Counted from the stretch's first letter, positions 1-10,499 are shown. The stretch: DNA of 64,000 nucleotides from Eledone cirrhosa (GCA_964016885.1 OZ024742.1:118700396-118764395), one strand, 5' to 3'. Translations and numbers: made by a program. Notes: generated by a model from the sequence alone, not told the origin.

Positions 1-320
1 AGTTGTAGATTTCAGGATCAGTCCTTTTGATTTCAAGGTACAGCTTGATGTCATCTGCATATTTCAGTACCGTGGCATTCTTTAAGTTGGCATCTATGTC
101 ATTAATATATGCCACAAACAAAAGGGGACCAAGAACAGATCCATGTGGTACACCAGATGACATCTCATATAGTGAAGAATGCTGTCCTAGAACCGTGACT
201 ACCTCTTTTCGGTTGAGAATGAAGGATTTCAACCAGTTAAAAAGATCATCCCTCACACCCATTGCAGAGAGTTTCACCATAAGTCTTTTGTATGGCACAG
301 AATTAAAAGCCTTATAAAGA
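1..320 (-). mobile_element. LINE reverse transcriptase fragment (CR1/Jockey-like)
   Basis: The reverse complement reads through a reverse-transcriptase palm without a stop from about 315 to 1. It holds KAFNSVP (degenerate FD-SVP block), SSGVPHGSVLGPLLF (the conserved G-x-P-Q-GS-LGP block with Q replaced by H) and KYADDIKLYL (the YADD catalytic pair). A stop lies just upstream of the KAF motif, so the 5' end is broken or truncated. The block order is that of non-LTR retrotransposons whose RT reads 'GSVLGPLLF', such as CR1 or Jockey. This is not the RTE-like family that dominates the rest of the window, which reads 'GSVLSPLLFIIVLQAI'. The fragment continues off the left edge. The clade is inferred from motifs only. 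Confidence 0.75.
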
Positions 321-646
321 TAAGTCCTTTAAAATAAAGTTTTGTATCATAGAATCAGGTGGTGGGAGTATCAGAAAGGTAAACCTGAGGCAACCCACAC
401 TCTTTGTCACTTCCTTATTTTGAAGCCATCCATTCATTCTACAACTTTCTGATACTCATTTAAAAAAGTTTATTGAATGTAACATCCAATAGTAGCAGAA
501 TTGATGTACGTCTTCCAAGTATAATAATTTTCACCATTTTGTTTTGTTTTAATTTTTGTTAAATCGATTCACACAAATGTGCACATAATTGACCTTACAC
601 TAGTAAAGTTATTGATTGAAGTAGAGCACTGTCAGCTAAACACCAC
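321..646. other. No recognisable gene or repeat
   Basis: AT-rich sequence with short ORFs only. I see no conserved protein motif, RNA gene or clear repeat. Confidence 0.4.
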
Positions 647-1110
647 ATGCAGTGTTCAATGGTTGCTTTTAACGTTTACAGTCATCTTCATCACCATTTT
701 ATGTCTGATTCTGCATCCTTATATATAGCTTGGATGGGTCCTCCAGCAAAGCCTGCCTCTTCTCTAAGCTTCAGTGTTTTGAGATCAGCTGTAACCACCT
801 TTGATCAAGTTTATCTCGGCCTTCTCTGCTACAGCTTCCTTACACTGGCATCGCTGACACCTCACAACCATCATCCATACACATCACATGTTCATATTAA
901 TGTAGCCTTCTCTCTTGCATACAACATCTGATTCCTCTTATACCCAGTTTTTCTCTCAGTTCACCCATATCTTGTTGGTTATGTACATTAACATCATACA
1001 TCCAATGAAACATGCTTGCTTCGTTTCTCTCCAGCCTCCACATATTCTCTGCATTTACTGCCCATATTTTCACTGCCATGCAACATTGCATTTCTTACAT
1101 ATTATGTAGC
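647..1110 (-). mobile_element. Decayed 3' end of an RTE-like LINE
   Basis: The minus strand encodes a degenerate C-terminal LINE segment with RRLERNEAS, FHWMYDVNV and ELREKLGIRGIRC. These match the better preserved blocks RRLERNEACMLRWM and ELRERLSIRGIKC in the LINE at 8265-10060. The stretch to its left (about 740-890) reads like the region just before the 3' end of the same family but is heavily mutated. It is an older insertion than the neighbouring copy at 1188-3020. Confidence 0.6.
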
Positions 1111-1187
1111 ATGTATTTTGTATTGAGGATTTGTTTGTTCATGAGACATCTCACATGCTGGTTTTTACATTTTTACAAGAGTGTATA

Positions 1188-3020
1188 TCATCACCATCAT
1201 CATCATCATCACCGTTTTACGTCCCTTCTTCCATGCTAGCATGGGTTAAACGGGTTGTCTTGTTGTGGGCAGTGTCTGGTCAGCTGACCATGCCATGCTC
1301 ATACAGGAACTGATTTTGGCTTGATTTCTACAGCTGGATGCCCTTCCTAACACCAACCTCATTTACAGTGAGTGCTGGGTGCTTTTTCCGTGGCGCCTAC
1401 ATGTCCACTTTACAGTGTGGGCTGGGTGCTTTTTTGCCGTGGTACCTCCACGACCACTTTGCAGTGGGAGGGTGTGGGGGCATATTGTCTATATGCTTCA
1501 GCTAGTACCCATGGGAGGTTGGGTACTCTGTATTACTGCGTGACGCCAGAGGTCACGGTTGTGTGTCATCGCCTTTGAGAGGTGTAATTAGGTAAGGTCG
1601 GTTTTTATCACCTCATCCTAGGTCTTCTTGGGTCTCCCCGCCCCGCGGTTTCCATCGACTTCTAGTGCTCTGCACCTTTTTATGCAACTGTCATCCTTCA
1701 TACGCAACCGCCTCTCCTGCACACAGCATTTGATTCCTCTTATGCTCAGTCTCTCTCTCAATTCATTTATGCTTTGCCGTTTGCGTATATTACTATTACA
1801 CATCCATCGGAGCATGCAGGCTTCGTTTCTTTCTAATCTACGTAAGTCTTCCACCTTCAGCGCCCAGGTCTCACTACCATGTAACATTGCTGTTCGGATA
1901 CACGCATCATACAGTCTGCCTTTCATTTTGAGGGAGAAGCCTTTTGCAGCTAGCAGTGGCAGTAGTTCCTTGAACTTCTTCCATCCCGTTTTTACTCTAG
2001 TTATTATACTTTCTGAACACCCACCTCCGCTGCTAATTCGGTCACCTAGGTAGCAGAAGCTGTCTACTGTTTCTACAGGGCCCTCCCAGAGATTGGTGGT
2101 ACTTGTTTCCTGTGGCTGTTTGCTGTTTGCTGTCCCAGCACAGCTGCTACATGTGAAGCCTACATTCTTAATTAAGCTTCCTGAGATCCCGCTACATCTC
2201 TTGTGTACCCATTGTTTGCATTTGTGGCAGAGAATGGAGTTCCTACCTACACCTTTCCTACATACTGAGCAAGGTCATTTCCCTGAGGGGATCTGGGTTC
2301 TGTTTTCTCGTCTACTTACAAGGACCTTAGTCTTTGTCATGTTGACTTTGAGACACTTTCTTTCTAGTCCCTGCTTCCAAGTTTGGAATTTTTTCTCTAG
2401 TTCTACCATTGATTCAGCTATAAGTGCGAGGTCATCAGCATACAGGAGTTTCCATGGGCATCCGGTCTTAAACTCCTCCGTTATTGCCTGCAGGACTATG
2501 ATGAACAGGAGAGGGCTAAGAGCAGAGCCCTGGTGGACACCAACCTGTACACTAAATTCCCCGCTATACTCATTGCTAATCCTAACTTTGCTGACTGCTC
2601 CCCTATACATGGCTTGTACAGCTTTCACAAGCCATTCATCTACTCCTAGTTTTCTAAGAGCCCACCAGATTACAGCACGTGGAACTCTCTCTGTCAAAGG
2701 CTTTCTCGAGATCGACGAATGCCAGGTAGAGTGGCTTACTTTTAGCTAGGTACTTTTCCTGTAACTGCCTCACAAGGAAGAGGGCATCAGTGGTACCTCT
2801 TCCTGGTACAAACCCAAATTGCATCTCATCTAGTTTCACTCGGTCCCTAATCAACTGTGCTATAACTCTTTCTGTTACTTTCATGACCTGGTCCATCAGC
2901 TTTATACCTCTATAGTTTCCTCTATCTAGTGCATCACCTTTACCTTTGTTGCAGTTGACAATGATGCTACTACACCAATCTTTTGATATGACACCTTCTA
3001 GTATTACCTGGTTAACAATA
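1188..3020 (-). mobile_element. RTE-like LINE, 5'-truncated (copy A)
   Basis: Minus-strand non-LTR element. From right to left it carries the start of the RT (VNQVILEGVISKDW, GNYRGIKLMDQVMKVTERVI, FGFVPGRGTTDALF, VDLEKAFDR), then GVHQGSALSPLLFIIVLQAI, an intact YADD at about 2433-2444, a Cys/His zinc-finger-like segment (about 2150-2270), and the C-terminal RLERNEACMLRWMC and RMKDDSC blocks. The 3' untranslated tail (1188-1590) ends in a (CATCAT)n run. A frameshift near 2690 separates two RT frames, so it is not functional. No endonuclease is present, so the copy is 5'-truncated. It is highly similar to copy B at 8265-10060 but inverted. Assignment to RTE rests on the endonuclease and RT features of the family and is not certain. 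Confidence 0.85.
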
Positions 3021-3339
3021 CGATATGCTATATCAAATACGATATGCTATATCAAATACACTTTCTGGTGTAAAACATGTTTGGAAGCTCATCAATAGGA
3101 AAAAAATTACACATTAACAATATACAGACAATACATTGCACTTGTCTGTTCTACTTTAGTATGCTGCAATAATAATGAATGGTAACAAACAGTATTTAAT
3201 TGGTTTCCTGCTTTGTCAATGAGGATTTTAAAGAGTAAATTATGGGATTCAGGAATTATATTTTGATTATTAATTAGTAAATGGATGATTAATTTGTGTC
3301 ATTATAGTATGAAGTTAATGAAAATAATATCTTATGAAG

Positions 3340-3990
3340 GGGGTTGTATTGGTGTCACAACACGAAGCACACAGTCAACCCTGTAAAGTAGTTGGTGGCA
3401 TGACAGAAGGCACCCAGTCTGCCCTGTGGAGTGGTTGAGTTGGGCTGGTTACACAATGGAGCACTCAGTCTACGCTGTTAGATGGTTGTGTTGGTAACAC
3501 AAGTACTCAGTCCACCCTGTAGAATGGTTGTAGTAGAGACACGACAGTAAACACCCAGTCCACCCTATAAAGTGGTTGTGATAGTGACATGACAAAAAGC
3601 ACCCAACCCAACATTGGTAACATGACAAAAGTGCCCAGCCCAACCTTGGTGATGTGATAAAATGCACCCAATCCACACTGTAAAGTGGTTGTTTTGGTGA
3701 CACGACAAAAAGCTCCCAGTCCACACTGCAATGTGGTTGTGTAGTTGCCATGACTCAAAGCACGTAGTCCACTCTGTAAAGTGGTTGTGTTGGTGCCACA
3801 ATAAAAAAATCATCCTGTCCATACTGTAAATGTTGTTGGCATCAGGTAGGGCATCCAGCTCTAGAAACCAAGCTAGAAACAGTTCTGAATAAGCAAGACA
3901 TGGTCATCTGATCTGACTTGTCTCACAATGGGACAATTCATCTAACCCATGCTAACATGGAAAAATGGATGTTAAAAATGATAATGATGA
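3340..3990 (+). repeat. Expanded minisatellite inside a LINE/SINE 3' tail
   Basis: About ten imperfect copies of a roughly 50-60 bp unit (core 'CCCAGTCCACACTGTAAAGT' followed by 'GGTTGTGTTGGTGACACGAC'-like sequence) run from about 3350 to 3820. They lead into the usual tail block: 'GGGCATCCAGCTCTAGAAA', 'CTAACCCATGCTAACATGG' and a GAT-rich end near 3990. The same unit occurs only once to three times in the 3' tails at 9780-9880 and 12130-12260, so this copy has been amplified in tandem. Confidence 0.75.
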
Positions 3991-4139
3991 AAAAGGCAAT
4001 GATAAATGATATATAAAATACTATGATACAATGATTTAACAGAAATATATTCTTTTAATATTTTAGTGTTTATATTTACTCACCACTTATAGATATCCAT
4101 AGACATATTTTGGCTATGTGAAGAGAACTATTTAAAACT

Positions 4140-4460
4140 CTCTCAACTAACATCACACACAGTGTTGAATGGCTGAATTTGGCTTCTACAGTCATCATCG
4201 TCATCACTTAACTGTTTTCCCTGCTAACAAGGGTTGGATGGACTGTTACAAACAAAGTCAGTACTTTGTTAGAGTTAGTGACCTCCCAGATTGACTGGAG
4301 GCCCATGTCTTGCTTACAAATGTTCCCCACTCTTACAGAGTGCATTTTATTATGGCACCAAAACTAGGTAGGTTGTCATATCACAATTGAAGAGTCCTCT
4401 TGATGTTTTGTTTGGTAAGTTTCAAGTGCATTTTATTGACACCAGTACTAGAGAAGTTGT
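4140..4460 (-). repeat. Old LINE/SINE tail remnant
   Basis: A run 'GTCATCATCGTCATCACTTA' followed by 'CCCTGCTAACAAGGGTTGGA' is the reverse complement of the CATGCTAGC...GATGATGAT tail seen elsewhere. The rest is too mutated to assign. Confidence 0.45.
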
Positions 4461-4581
4461 GGTGCCCTTGACACAACTGAAAAGCCCTCTCTATACTATG
4501 GGGTGGGGTAGGTTTTTTTAGGTGCAATTGATAAATCACATGATAGATTTTGTGTTATATTTTCATGGAAAAAGGTGTGAC

Positions 4582-4787
4582 TTAACCCTTTACATTACTC
4601 TACTATTGTATTTTTGTAAAGGCTTTATCTCACATAATATCGTATTTACGAGATTTTCATGATGACATTATTTATTTTGAGAACAATACCTTAATGTTGG
4701 TATAAGAAGCCGGTTATGGCCAGTTTGAACAGAAAGAGGTGAGAGAATTCTGGCTGGATACAGTCAGTTTAAATGCTAAAGGGTTAA
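4582..4787. mobile_element. piggyBac-type MITE
   Basis: A 206-bp element bounded by TTAA at both ends. The left end reads TTAACCCTTTACATTA and the right end, reverse-complemented, reads TTAACCCTTTAGCATTTA, so the terminal inverted repeats agree over the first dozen bases. A second copy lies at 40438-40662 with the same ends and about the same interior (including TTTGAACAGAAAGAGG). TTAA target sites and CCC-starting termini are the piggyBac signature. There is no coding capacity. Confidence 0.75.
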
Positions 4788-5292
4788 ACATGAATATATG
4801 CAGTTATTAATTAACTTACTATCTAATATTTGATTGCTCCATGTTGAGAACATACAGCATATAGAAACAAACTGGTTCATGAATATAGAAAGAGTAGGAA
4901 ATAATAAAAATTAAATGTCTAAACAACGTAAAATTATGAGTTATTAACAAATGAAATAACTTTAAGAGAAAAAAAAAAGAAAGAAAAAGCAAAATAACAA
5001 GTTAATTTTCAAAAGCTTTTCTCTCTTACATGAAAAAAAATAGATGAATAACCTAACTGCTTTTATAGAGAAATATAAATGTGTCAATGACTACAGTGGC
5101 AGGTCTTTGTTCACATAATAGCACCCATATAGCCTTGTCTTCCCAGTTTGTCCAGAAACAATATGAGAAAACCAAGTGTATGTAACTCATTTACCTATCT
5201 GGAACATACATTCACACACTCACACACAAAGTATGACTGAAACTACTTAAAAGAAAAAGCTAATGATGAAAATCTTCCATTTCCATAACATT

Positions 5293-5890
5293 CTTTTATA
5301 GATGCAGGCATGGCAGTGTGTTTAAGTAGTTCACTTCACAATCACATAGTTTTAGGTTCAGTTGCACTGTATGGCATTTTGGGCAGGTGTCTTCTACTGT
5401 AGCCTTGGATTGACCAATGCTTTGTGAGTGAAATTTGGTAGATAGAAACTGTGCCAAAGTGTCATGTGTTTGTGTGTGTCTTTGTCATTTGACAATGTCT
5501 GCGTGTTCATGCCTATGTGACCATGTCTGTATGAGTGTGTTCATGCCATGTAACCATACCTGTTTATATGTTTGTGTCCAAGTGTGTGTGTTCATGTCAC
5601 TTGACTATGTCTGTGCCCATGCCATCTGACCATAACTGTTAGTATGTTTGTGTCGATGTCATTTGTCCATGTTATGTGACCATACCTGTTTGTATATTTG
5701 TGTCCATATCTGTGTGTGTGTGTGTGTGTCTATGTCTGTGTCCATGTCATGTCCTTATCTGTGTCTATGTTTACTGTGTGCTTATATCTCGTAAGTTAGC
5801 AGTTCAACGTATAAAGGTTTATAAAACATGTACTATATTTTTAAAAAGCCACACTACTGGTATCTAATGACTGAAACCAGTAAAAGAATA
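5293..5890 (+). mobile_element. tRNA-type SINE with internal minisatellite
   Basis: Starts with a tRNA-like head: 'GGCATGGCAGTGTGTTTAAG' in the A-box position and 'TTTTAGGTTCAGTTGCACTG' in the B-box position. The body follows ('GGGCAGGTGTCTTCTACTGT', 'GTGAGTGAAATTTGGTAGAT'). The characteristic 3' end 'TAATGACTGAAACCAGTAAA' lies at about 5866-5885. Between them, 5455-5790 holds a TG-rich imperfect repeat (units such as 'CATGTCATGTGACCATACCTG') that lengthens the element. The head, body and end order matches the abundant octopus tRNA-derived SINE as I know it. Confidence 0.7.
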
Positions 5891-6077
5891 TCTGTATGTA
5901 TTCTCTTGAAAGTTTTTTTTTTCACCAAACATGTTTATGCTTGTAACCTAAAGTGTATATATATATCTATTATAGTTCTCTAGTACTCTGCAGCAAGTTG
6001 ACAGATCTAGTAGGCACTTAGATTAAATTCTTTAGTACAAGTACTATCTCTGTATAAGCTCTTATTTCAAATTCCAC

Positions 6078-6300
6078 AAAAATCAGTTTTGCCTTTTGTC
6101 CTATTGAAGCCAATAAAATAAGTATCATCGTCATCACTATTTTATGTCTATTTTCCAAGTTTGCATGGGTTGGATAGATTGTTACATTCTGAGGTTAGAT
6201 AGGTCAGATTACCATATATCACTCATAAATACTATTCTGGTATGGTCTCTATGACTGGGTGTGTTTTATTGTGGCACCACCACTGACAGAATATGTATAT
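6078..6300 (-). repeat. SINE and LINE-tail remnants
   Basis: 6078-6130 resembles the SINE core ('GTTTTGCCTTTTGTCCTATT', 'CCAATAAAATAAGTA', + strand). From 6124 a minus-strand LINE/SINE tail follows (ATCATCGTCATCAC, then 'GTTTGCATGGGTTGGATAGA'). Both are truncated and mutated. Confidence 0.45.
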
Positions 6301-6436
6301 TACATTTATTTAATTATAAGTTCATCATTTTTCTTAAATTTCAGAAGACATTTTGGATTATTATAATAAATATATAATTTTTTTAAATGTTTATATTGTA
6401 TATTGAATAATATAGGGAATGTTTATGAAAAACATT

Positions 6437-6572
6437 TGAAGGCCTTTCACTATGAATTTTTAAGATTGTGACCATCGTCACACACCTAGCCTCAGCAAAA
6501 CCTACTCCCTGTTTTTGCTGAGGGTGTGTGACGATGGTCACAATCTTAAAAATTCAAAGTGAAAGGCATTCA
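6437..6572. repeat. Long intronic hairpin (foldback element)
   Basis: Left arm 6437-6500 and right arm 6513-6572 are reverse complements over about 60 bp with only a few mismatches or gaps. Both contain TTTTTAAGATTGTGACCATC or its complement. The loop is about 12 bp (CCTACTCCCTGT). It may be a small foldback MITE. It ends 89 bp before the LIM exon at 6662, so if the pre-LIM exons lie upstream it is in the intron just before that exon and would fold in the pre-mRNA. Confidence 0.85.
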
Positions 6573-6661
6573 ATTATTATTCAATATACAATACATTTAT
6601 ATGGATATTGCTATGTTGGATAACCAATACAAGTTTATAACTTTTTTATTTTATTTTCCAG

Positions 6662-6763
6662 GACAATGTTTTAAATGTAATGAGAAGGTGACTGGTAGCA
6701 ATGAGGCATGTCAGGCAATGGGGAACCTATATCATACTAAATGCTTTGTATGTTGTTCCTGTG
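6662..6763 (+). CDS. jub: Ajuba-family LIM protein, exon: LIM1 first zinc site
   Basis: Encodes the first zinc site and the H-x2-C-x2-C-x2-C block of LIM domain 1: CFKC at the start, then 18 residues to [10 protein letters not shown]. The acceptor is TTTTCCAG before 6662 and the donor is GTAAGTA at 6764. The exon begins with two bases completing a codon from an upstream exon and ends in phase 1. The order C-x2-C-x18-H-x2-C-x2-C fits the LIM consensus. The residues, including the [20 protein letters not shown] run, are those of the Ajuba/LIMD1/WTIP group. Family members are adaptor proteins at cell junctions and in the nucleus that restrain Warts/LATS in Hippo signalling. The N-terminal pre-LIM region, which in the family lies upstream, is not seen in this window. 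The symbol follows the Drosophila orthologue by family. Confidence 0.93.
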
Positions 6764-7166
6764 GTAAGTACATAGTTTGATTTTTACTTATATGTTTATT
6801 TTTTATGTTTTCAGGTAGAATTTTGGAATATTAAAATATTTTGCCAAAATTTGATTGGGAATGAGATATAAAACAAAATAGTATTGCAGTTCTGAGTGCT
6901 CTCTATTTTTCATTGTGAATCAATATTCTGTGCATATTAATATTATTATATAACTTTTAGCAACGTATTACTCTGTGTGTATTTAGTTTCAAATAGATAC
7001 ATAGTATCCTTGCATGTCATAGAAGGTGACTAGAATAGTTAGCACCAGGAAAGACATCTGGTTGTAAACAAGACCCCTTGAGAGCCAACAAGGATAACCC
7101 TTTTTCTAGCAGGTAAAATAGCCTTTAAATAATTGAATAATTTTTTAATTATTTTTTTGATAAATA
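6764..7166. other. Intron sequence without recognised features
   Basis: Start of a 10-kb intron (6764-16815) of the LIM gene. AT-rich, with no ORF or repeat I can name. Confidence 0.5.
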
Positions 7167-7458
7167 CATAGAACCTCAGTACACAAACTTAATTCATTTC
7201 TGAAGCCGTTTGTCACCTGAAATGTTCATAAACCGAAAATATTTTTCCCATGTGAAATGTTGAAAGAGAGACAGTATGTGAAAGACAGATAGATATCACC
7301 ATAGTAACTAACTACACAACAAGTGACACTTTCCTGTCAATACTCCCAGCTTGCAACCAACCATTGTTGCTGGCATCCATGTTTGTTACTCGAGACACTG
7401 TTGGTCGCTTGAGACATTTTATGTTCAGAAAAATTGTTCGTGAACTAACATTCCACTG
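7167..7458. mobile_element. Tc1/mariner-type MITE
   Basis: A 292-bp element flanked by TA on each side. The left end reads CATAGAACCTCAGTACACAA and the right end, reverse-complemented, reads CAGTGGAATGTTAGTTCACG. They align imperfectly but share the CA-GGAA-CT-GT-CACGAAC pattern common to TA-targeting MITEs. There is no coding capacity. Confidence 0.55.
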
Positions 7459-7984
7459 TATTTCCTATCTAATCTCAAACTTTCATATAGGTCAATATAA
7501 ATGTTTTTCTAAAACTTAGACAATACTTTCTGAAACTTGTATTACCTAAATAAGAACAGAACAGAAGAGAAAATTTCAGCTCCTTCAATAATACATAAAC
7601 ATCCAAAATCTTTCTGTTTATTGAAAATCAACAAGTTTCTAATATTAAGGAAGCTAACAATTAATGTAGTTACTACCATGACAATTATAATATAACCTTA
7701 TTATTATATATTCAGGACTTAACAAGTCTAACACAAGCTGTTGGCACCTATAAAATAAGCTGTCAAATTCTAAATACTGCTAGATATCTTTGTTTTAGTA
7801 AATGTGTCACTTGAATAAAATAAATAAATAGACAAAGAAATGAGATTAAAATAAAATAAAAAACAGAATTGTGGAGATAAAAATCAATATTCTATTAATA
7901 TTCCATTCACCACCATGCCTCAATTTTTTATTTTTTCAAGCTCTTATGGGTCGGGACAGATAGCATGAATAGATTTATTTTGTT

Positions 7985-8195
7985 GTTATTTAGTAGTGTT
8001 GGTAGAGCGTCGGACAACATGCTTTGTCACATAGAATTACAGCCATTTAAGTTCTGAGTTCAAACTCTGCTGAGTTTAGCTTTGCCTTTCGTCCTTACGG
8101 GGTCGATAAATAAAGCACCAGTAATGTACTGGGGTCAATTTGATCGACTTTCCCCTTTCCCCAAAATTGTCCGCCTTGTACCTAAATCAGAAATC
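7985..8195 (+). mobile_element. tRNA-derived SINE
   Basis: Head with A-box-like TGTTGGTAGAGCGTCGG and B-box-like GAGTTCAAACTCTGC. The central body follows ('TTGCCTTTCGTCCTTACGGG', 'GTCGATAAATAAAGCACCAG', 'GTCAATTTGATCGACTTTCC') and the 3' end reads CCGCCTTGTACCTAAAT. The same body recurs at 26350-26560, 38030-38225, 50940-51025, 61785-61890 and 62070-62180. It sits directly 5' of LINE copy B. Confidence 0.8.
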
Positions 8196-8264
8196 CTTAT
8201 ATGTATGATAACAGCACAAATCAACTAATGAAAAGTAGTCATGTTCTTTCATTTGCTCATTTTG

Positions 8265-10060
8265 TCTTTCTCTAAAATGCAAAATCTTAGGTGGATTTAC
8301 AAAGGTAAAGGTGATGCACTAGATAGAGGAAACTATAGAGGTATAAAGCTGATGGACCAGGTCATGAAAGTAACAGAAAGAGTTATAGCACAGTTGATTA
8401 GGGACCGGGTGAAACTAGACGAGATGCAATTTGGGTTTGTACCAGGAAGAGGCACCACTGATGCCCTCTTCCTTGTCAGGCAGTTACAGGAAAAGTACCT
8501 AGCTAAAAGTAAGCCACTCTACCTGGCATTTGTCGACCTTGAGAAAGCCTTTGACAGAGTTCCACGTGCTGTAATCTGGTGGGCTCTTGGAAAACTAGGA
8601 GTAGATGAATAGCTTGTGAAAGCGGTACAAGCCATGTATAGGGGAGCAGTCAGCAAAGTTAGGATTAGCAATGAGTATAGCGAGGAATTTAGCGTACAGG
8701 TTGGTGTCCACCAGGGCTCTGTTATTAGCCCTCTCCTGTTCATCATAGTCCTGCAGGCAATAACGGAGGAGTTTAAGACCGGATGCCCATGGGAATTCCT
8801 GTATGCTGATGGCCTCGCACTTGTAGCTGAATCTATGGTAGAACTAGAGAAGAAATTCCAAACTTGGAAGCAGGGACTAGAAAGAAAGTGTCTCAAAGTC
8901 AACATGACAAAGACTAAGATCCTTGTAAGTAGACGAGAAAACAGAACCCAGATCCCCTCAGGGAAATGGCCTTGCTCAGTATGTAGGAAAGGTGTAGGTA
9001 GGAACTCCATTCTCTGCCCCAAATGCAAACAATGGGTACACAAGAGATGTAGCGGGATCTCAGGAAGCTTAATTAAGAATGTAGGCTTCACATGTAGCAG
9101 CTGTGCTGGGACAGCAAGCAGCAAACAGCCACAGGAAACAAGTACCACCAATCTCTGGGAGGGCTCTGTAGAAACAGTAGACAGCTTCTGCTACCTAGGT
9201 GACCGAATTAGCAGCGGAGGTGGGTGTTCAGAAAGTACAATAACTAGGGTAAGAACGGGATGGAAGAAGTTTAGGGAACTACTACCACTGCTAGCTGTAA
9301 AAGGCTTCTCCCTCAGAATGAAAGGCAGACTGTATGATGCGTGTATCCGAACAGTGATGTTGCATGGTAGTGAGACCTGGGCGCTGAAGGTGGAAGACTT
9401 ACGTAGATTAGAGAGAAACGAAGCCTGCATGCTCCGATGGATGTGTGACAGTAATATACGCGAACGACAAAGCATAAATGAATTGAGAGAGAGACTGAGC
9501 ATAAGAGGAATCAAATGCTGTGTGCAGGAGAGGCGGTTGCGCTGGTATGGACATGTGATGCGTATGAAGGATGACAGCTGCATAAAAAGGTGCAGAGCAC
9601 TAGAAGTCGATGGAAACCGCGGAGTGGGGAGACCCAAGAAGACCTGGGATGAGGTGATAAAAGCCGACCTTACCCAATTACACCTCTCAAAGGCGATGAC
9701 ACACGACCGTGACCTCTGGTGTCACGCAGTAATACAGAGTACCCGACCTCCCATGGGTACAAGCTGAAGCATATAGACAATATGCCCCCACTGCAAGGTG
9801 GTCGTGGAGGTGCCACGGCAAAAAAGCACCCAGCCCACACTGTAAAGTGGACGTGTAGGCGCCACGAAAAAGCACCCAGCACTCACTGTAAATGAGGTTG
9901 GTGTTATGAAGGGCATCCAGCTGTAGAAATCAAGCCAAATCAGTTCCTGTATGAGCAAGGCATGGTCAGCCGACCAGACACTGCCCACAACAGGACAACT
10001 CGTCTAACCCATGCTAGCGTGGAAGAACGGACGTAAAACGGTGATGATGATGATGTTACC
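8265..10060 (+). mobile_element. RTE-like LINE, nearly intact RT (copy B)
   Basis: Open from about 8241 to 9767 except for one TAG at 8610-8612, giving 123 + 383 codons. Copy A has TGG (Trp) at that position. Domains in order: RT fingers (GNYRGIKLMDQVMKV, FGFVPGRGTTDAL, VDLEKAFDRV), the palm block GVHQGSVISPLLFIIVLQAI, and a catalytic site that reads YADG instead of YADD. Next comes a Cys/His finger (C-x2-C ... C-x2-C ... H-x2-C ... C-x2-C, about 8970-9105). The C-terminal segment holds FCYLGDRISSGGG, MLHGSETWALK, RLERNEACMLRWMC and RWYGHVMRMKDDSC. The endonuclease is missing, so the copy is 5'-truncated. The 3' tail (9768-10060) has the GGGCATCCAGCTGTAG block and ends in GATGATGATGATG. The D-to-G change and the stop make it inactive as it stands. 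Confidence 0.9.
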
Positions 10061-10499
10061 TCATGGTCCAAGCCAACAGAATTGCGAAGGCATGAATTAT
10101 TATCCTTGAGAATATTGAGAGAAATATGCTGAAAGAGCCAATCTAACTCATGGGGCCCGTTTTTGTAGGTGACCAACTCCATGCTGATGTTACTTGTTTC
10201 TCTTATTCCTTTTGTCAATGAAATTACTATTAAGTTACCTAAAACATTCATTATTTTTACTCACTGCATCTCCTTCAAATCAGAAGACAGTTCTTATAGT
10301 CTGCCTTTTCATATACATTTTCTTTTTATACATCCAGTAGATTATACTTGTCTAATTATTCACCAGCCTCTATCTCAGAGGGTCTCAAACTTTTTGGGCC
10401 ATCGCCCCCTCACAGCCACATAATACCTTCAGCGCACCCCAACCCTATTTCCAGATAGACCTGCCAACACGCAAGTTATAGATAATATAATATATACTA

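Noticed and set aside
2093..2749. Long + strand ORF of 218 codons, and the matching 8519-9151 minus ORF
   Set aside because: Both are the antisense frame of the LINE reverse transcriptase, which has the conserved motifs on the other strand.
1..6600. N-terminal pre-LIM exons of the Ajuba-like gene
   Set aside because: I searched the + strand for a Pro/Ser-rich long frame with a donor in phase 1 and saw none; this part is filled by repeats.
7985..8060. A tRNA gene
   Set aside because: A and B boxes are present but the cloverleaf does not close and the SINE body follows directly.
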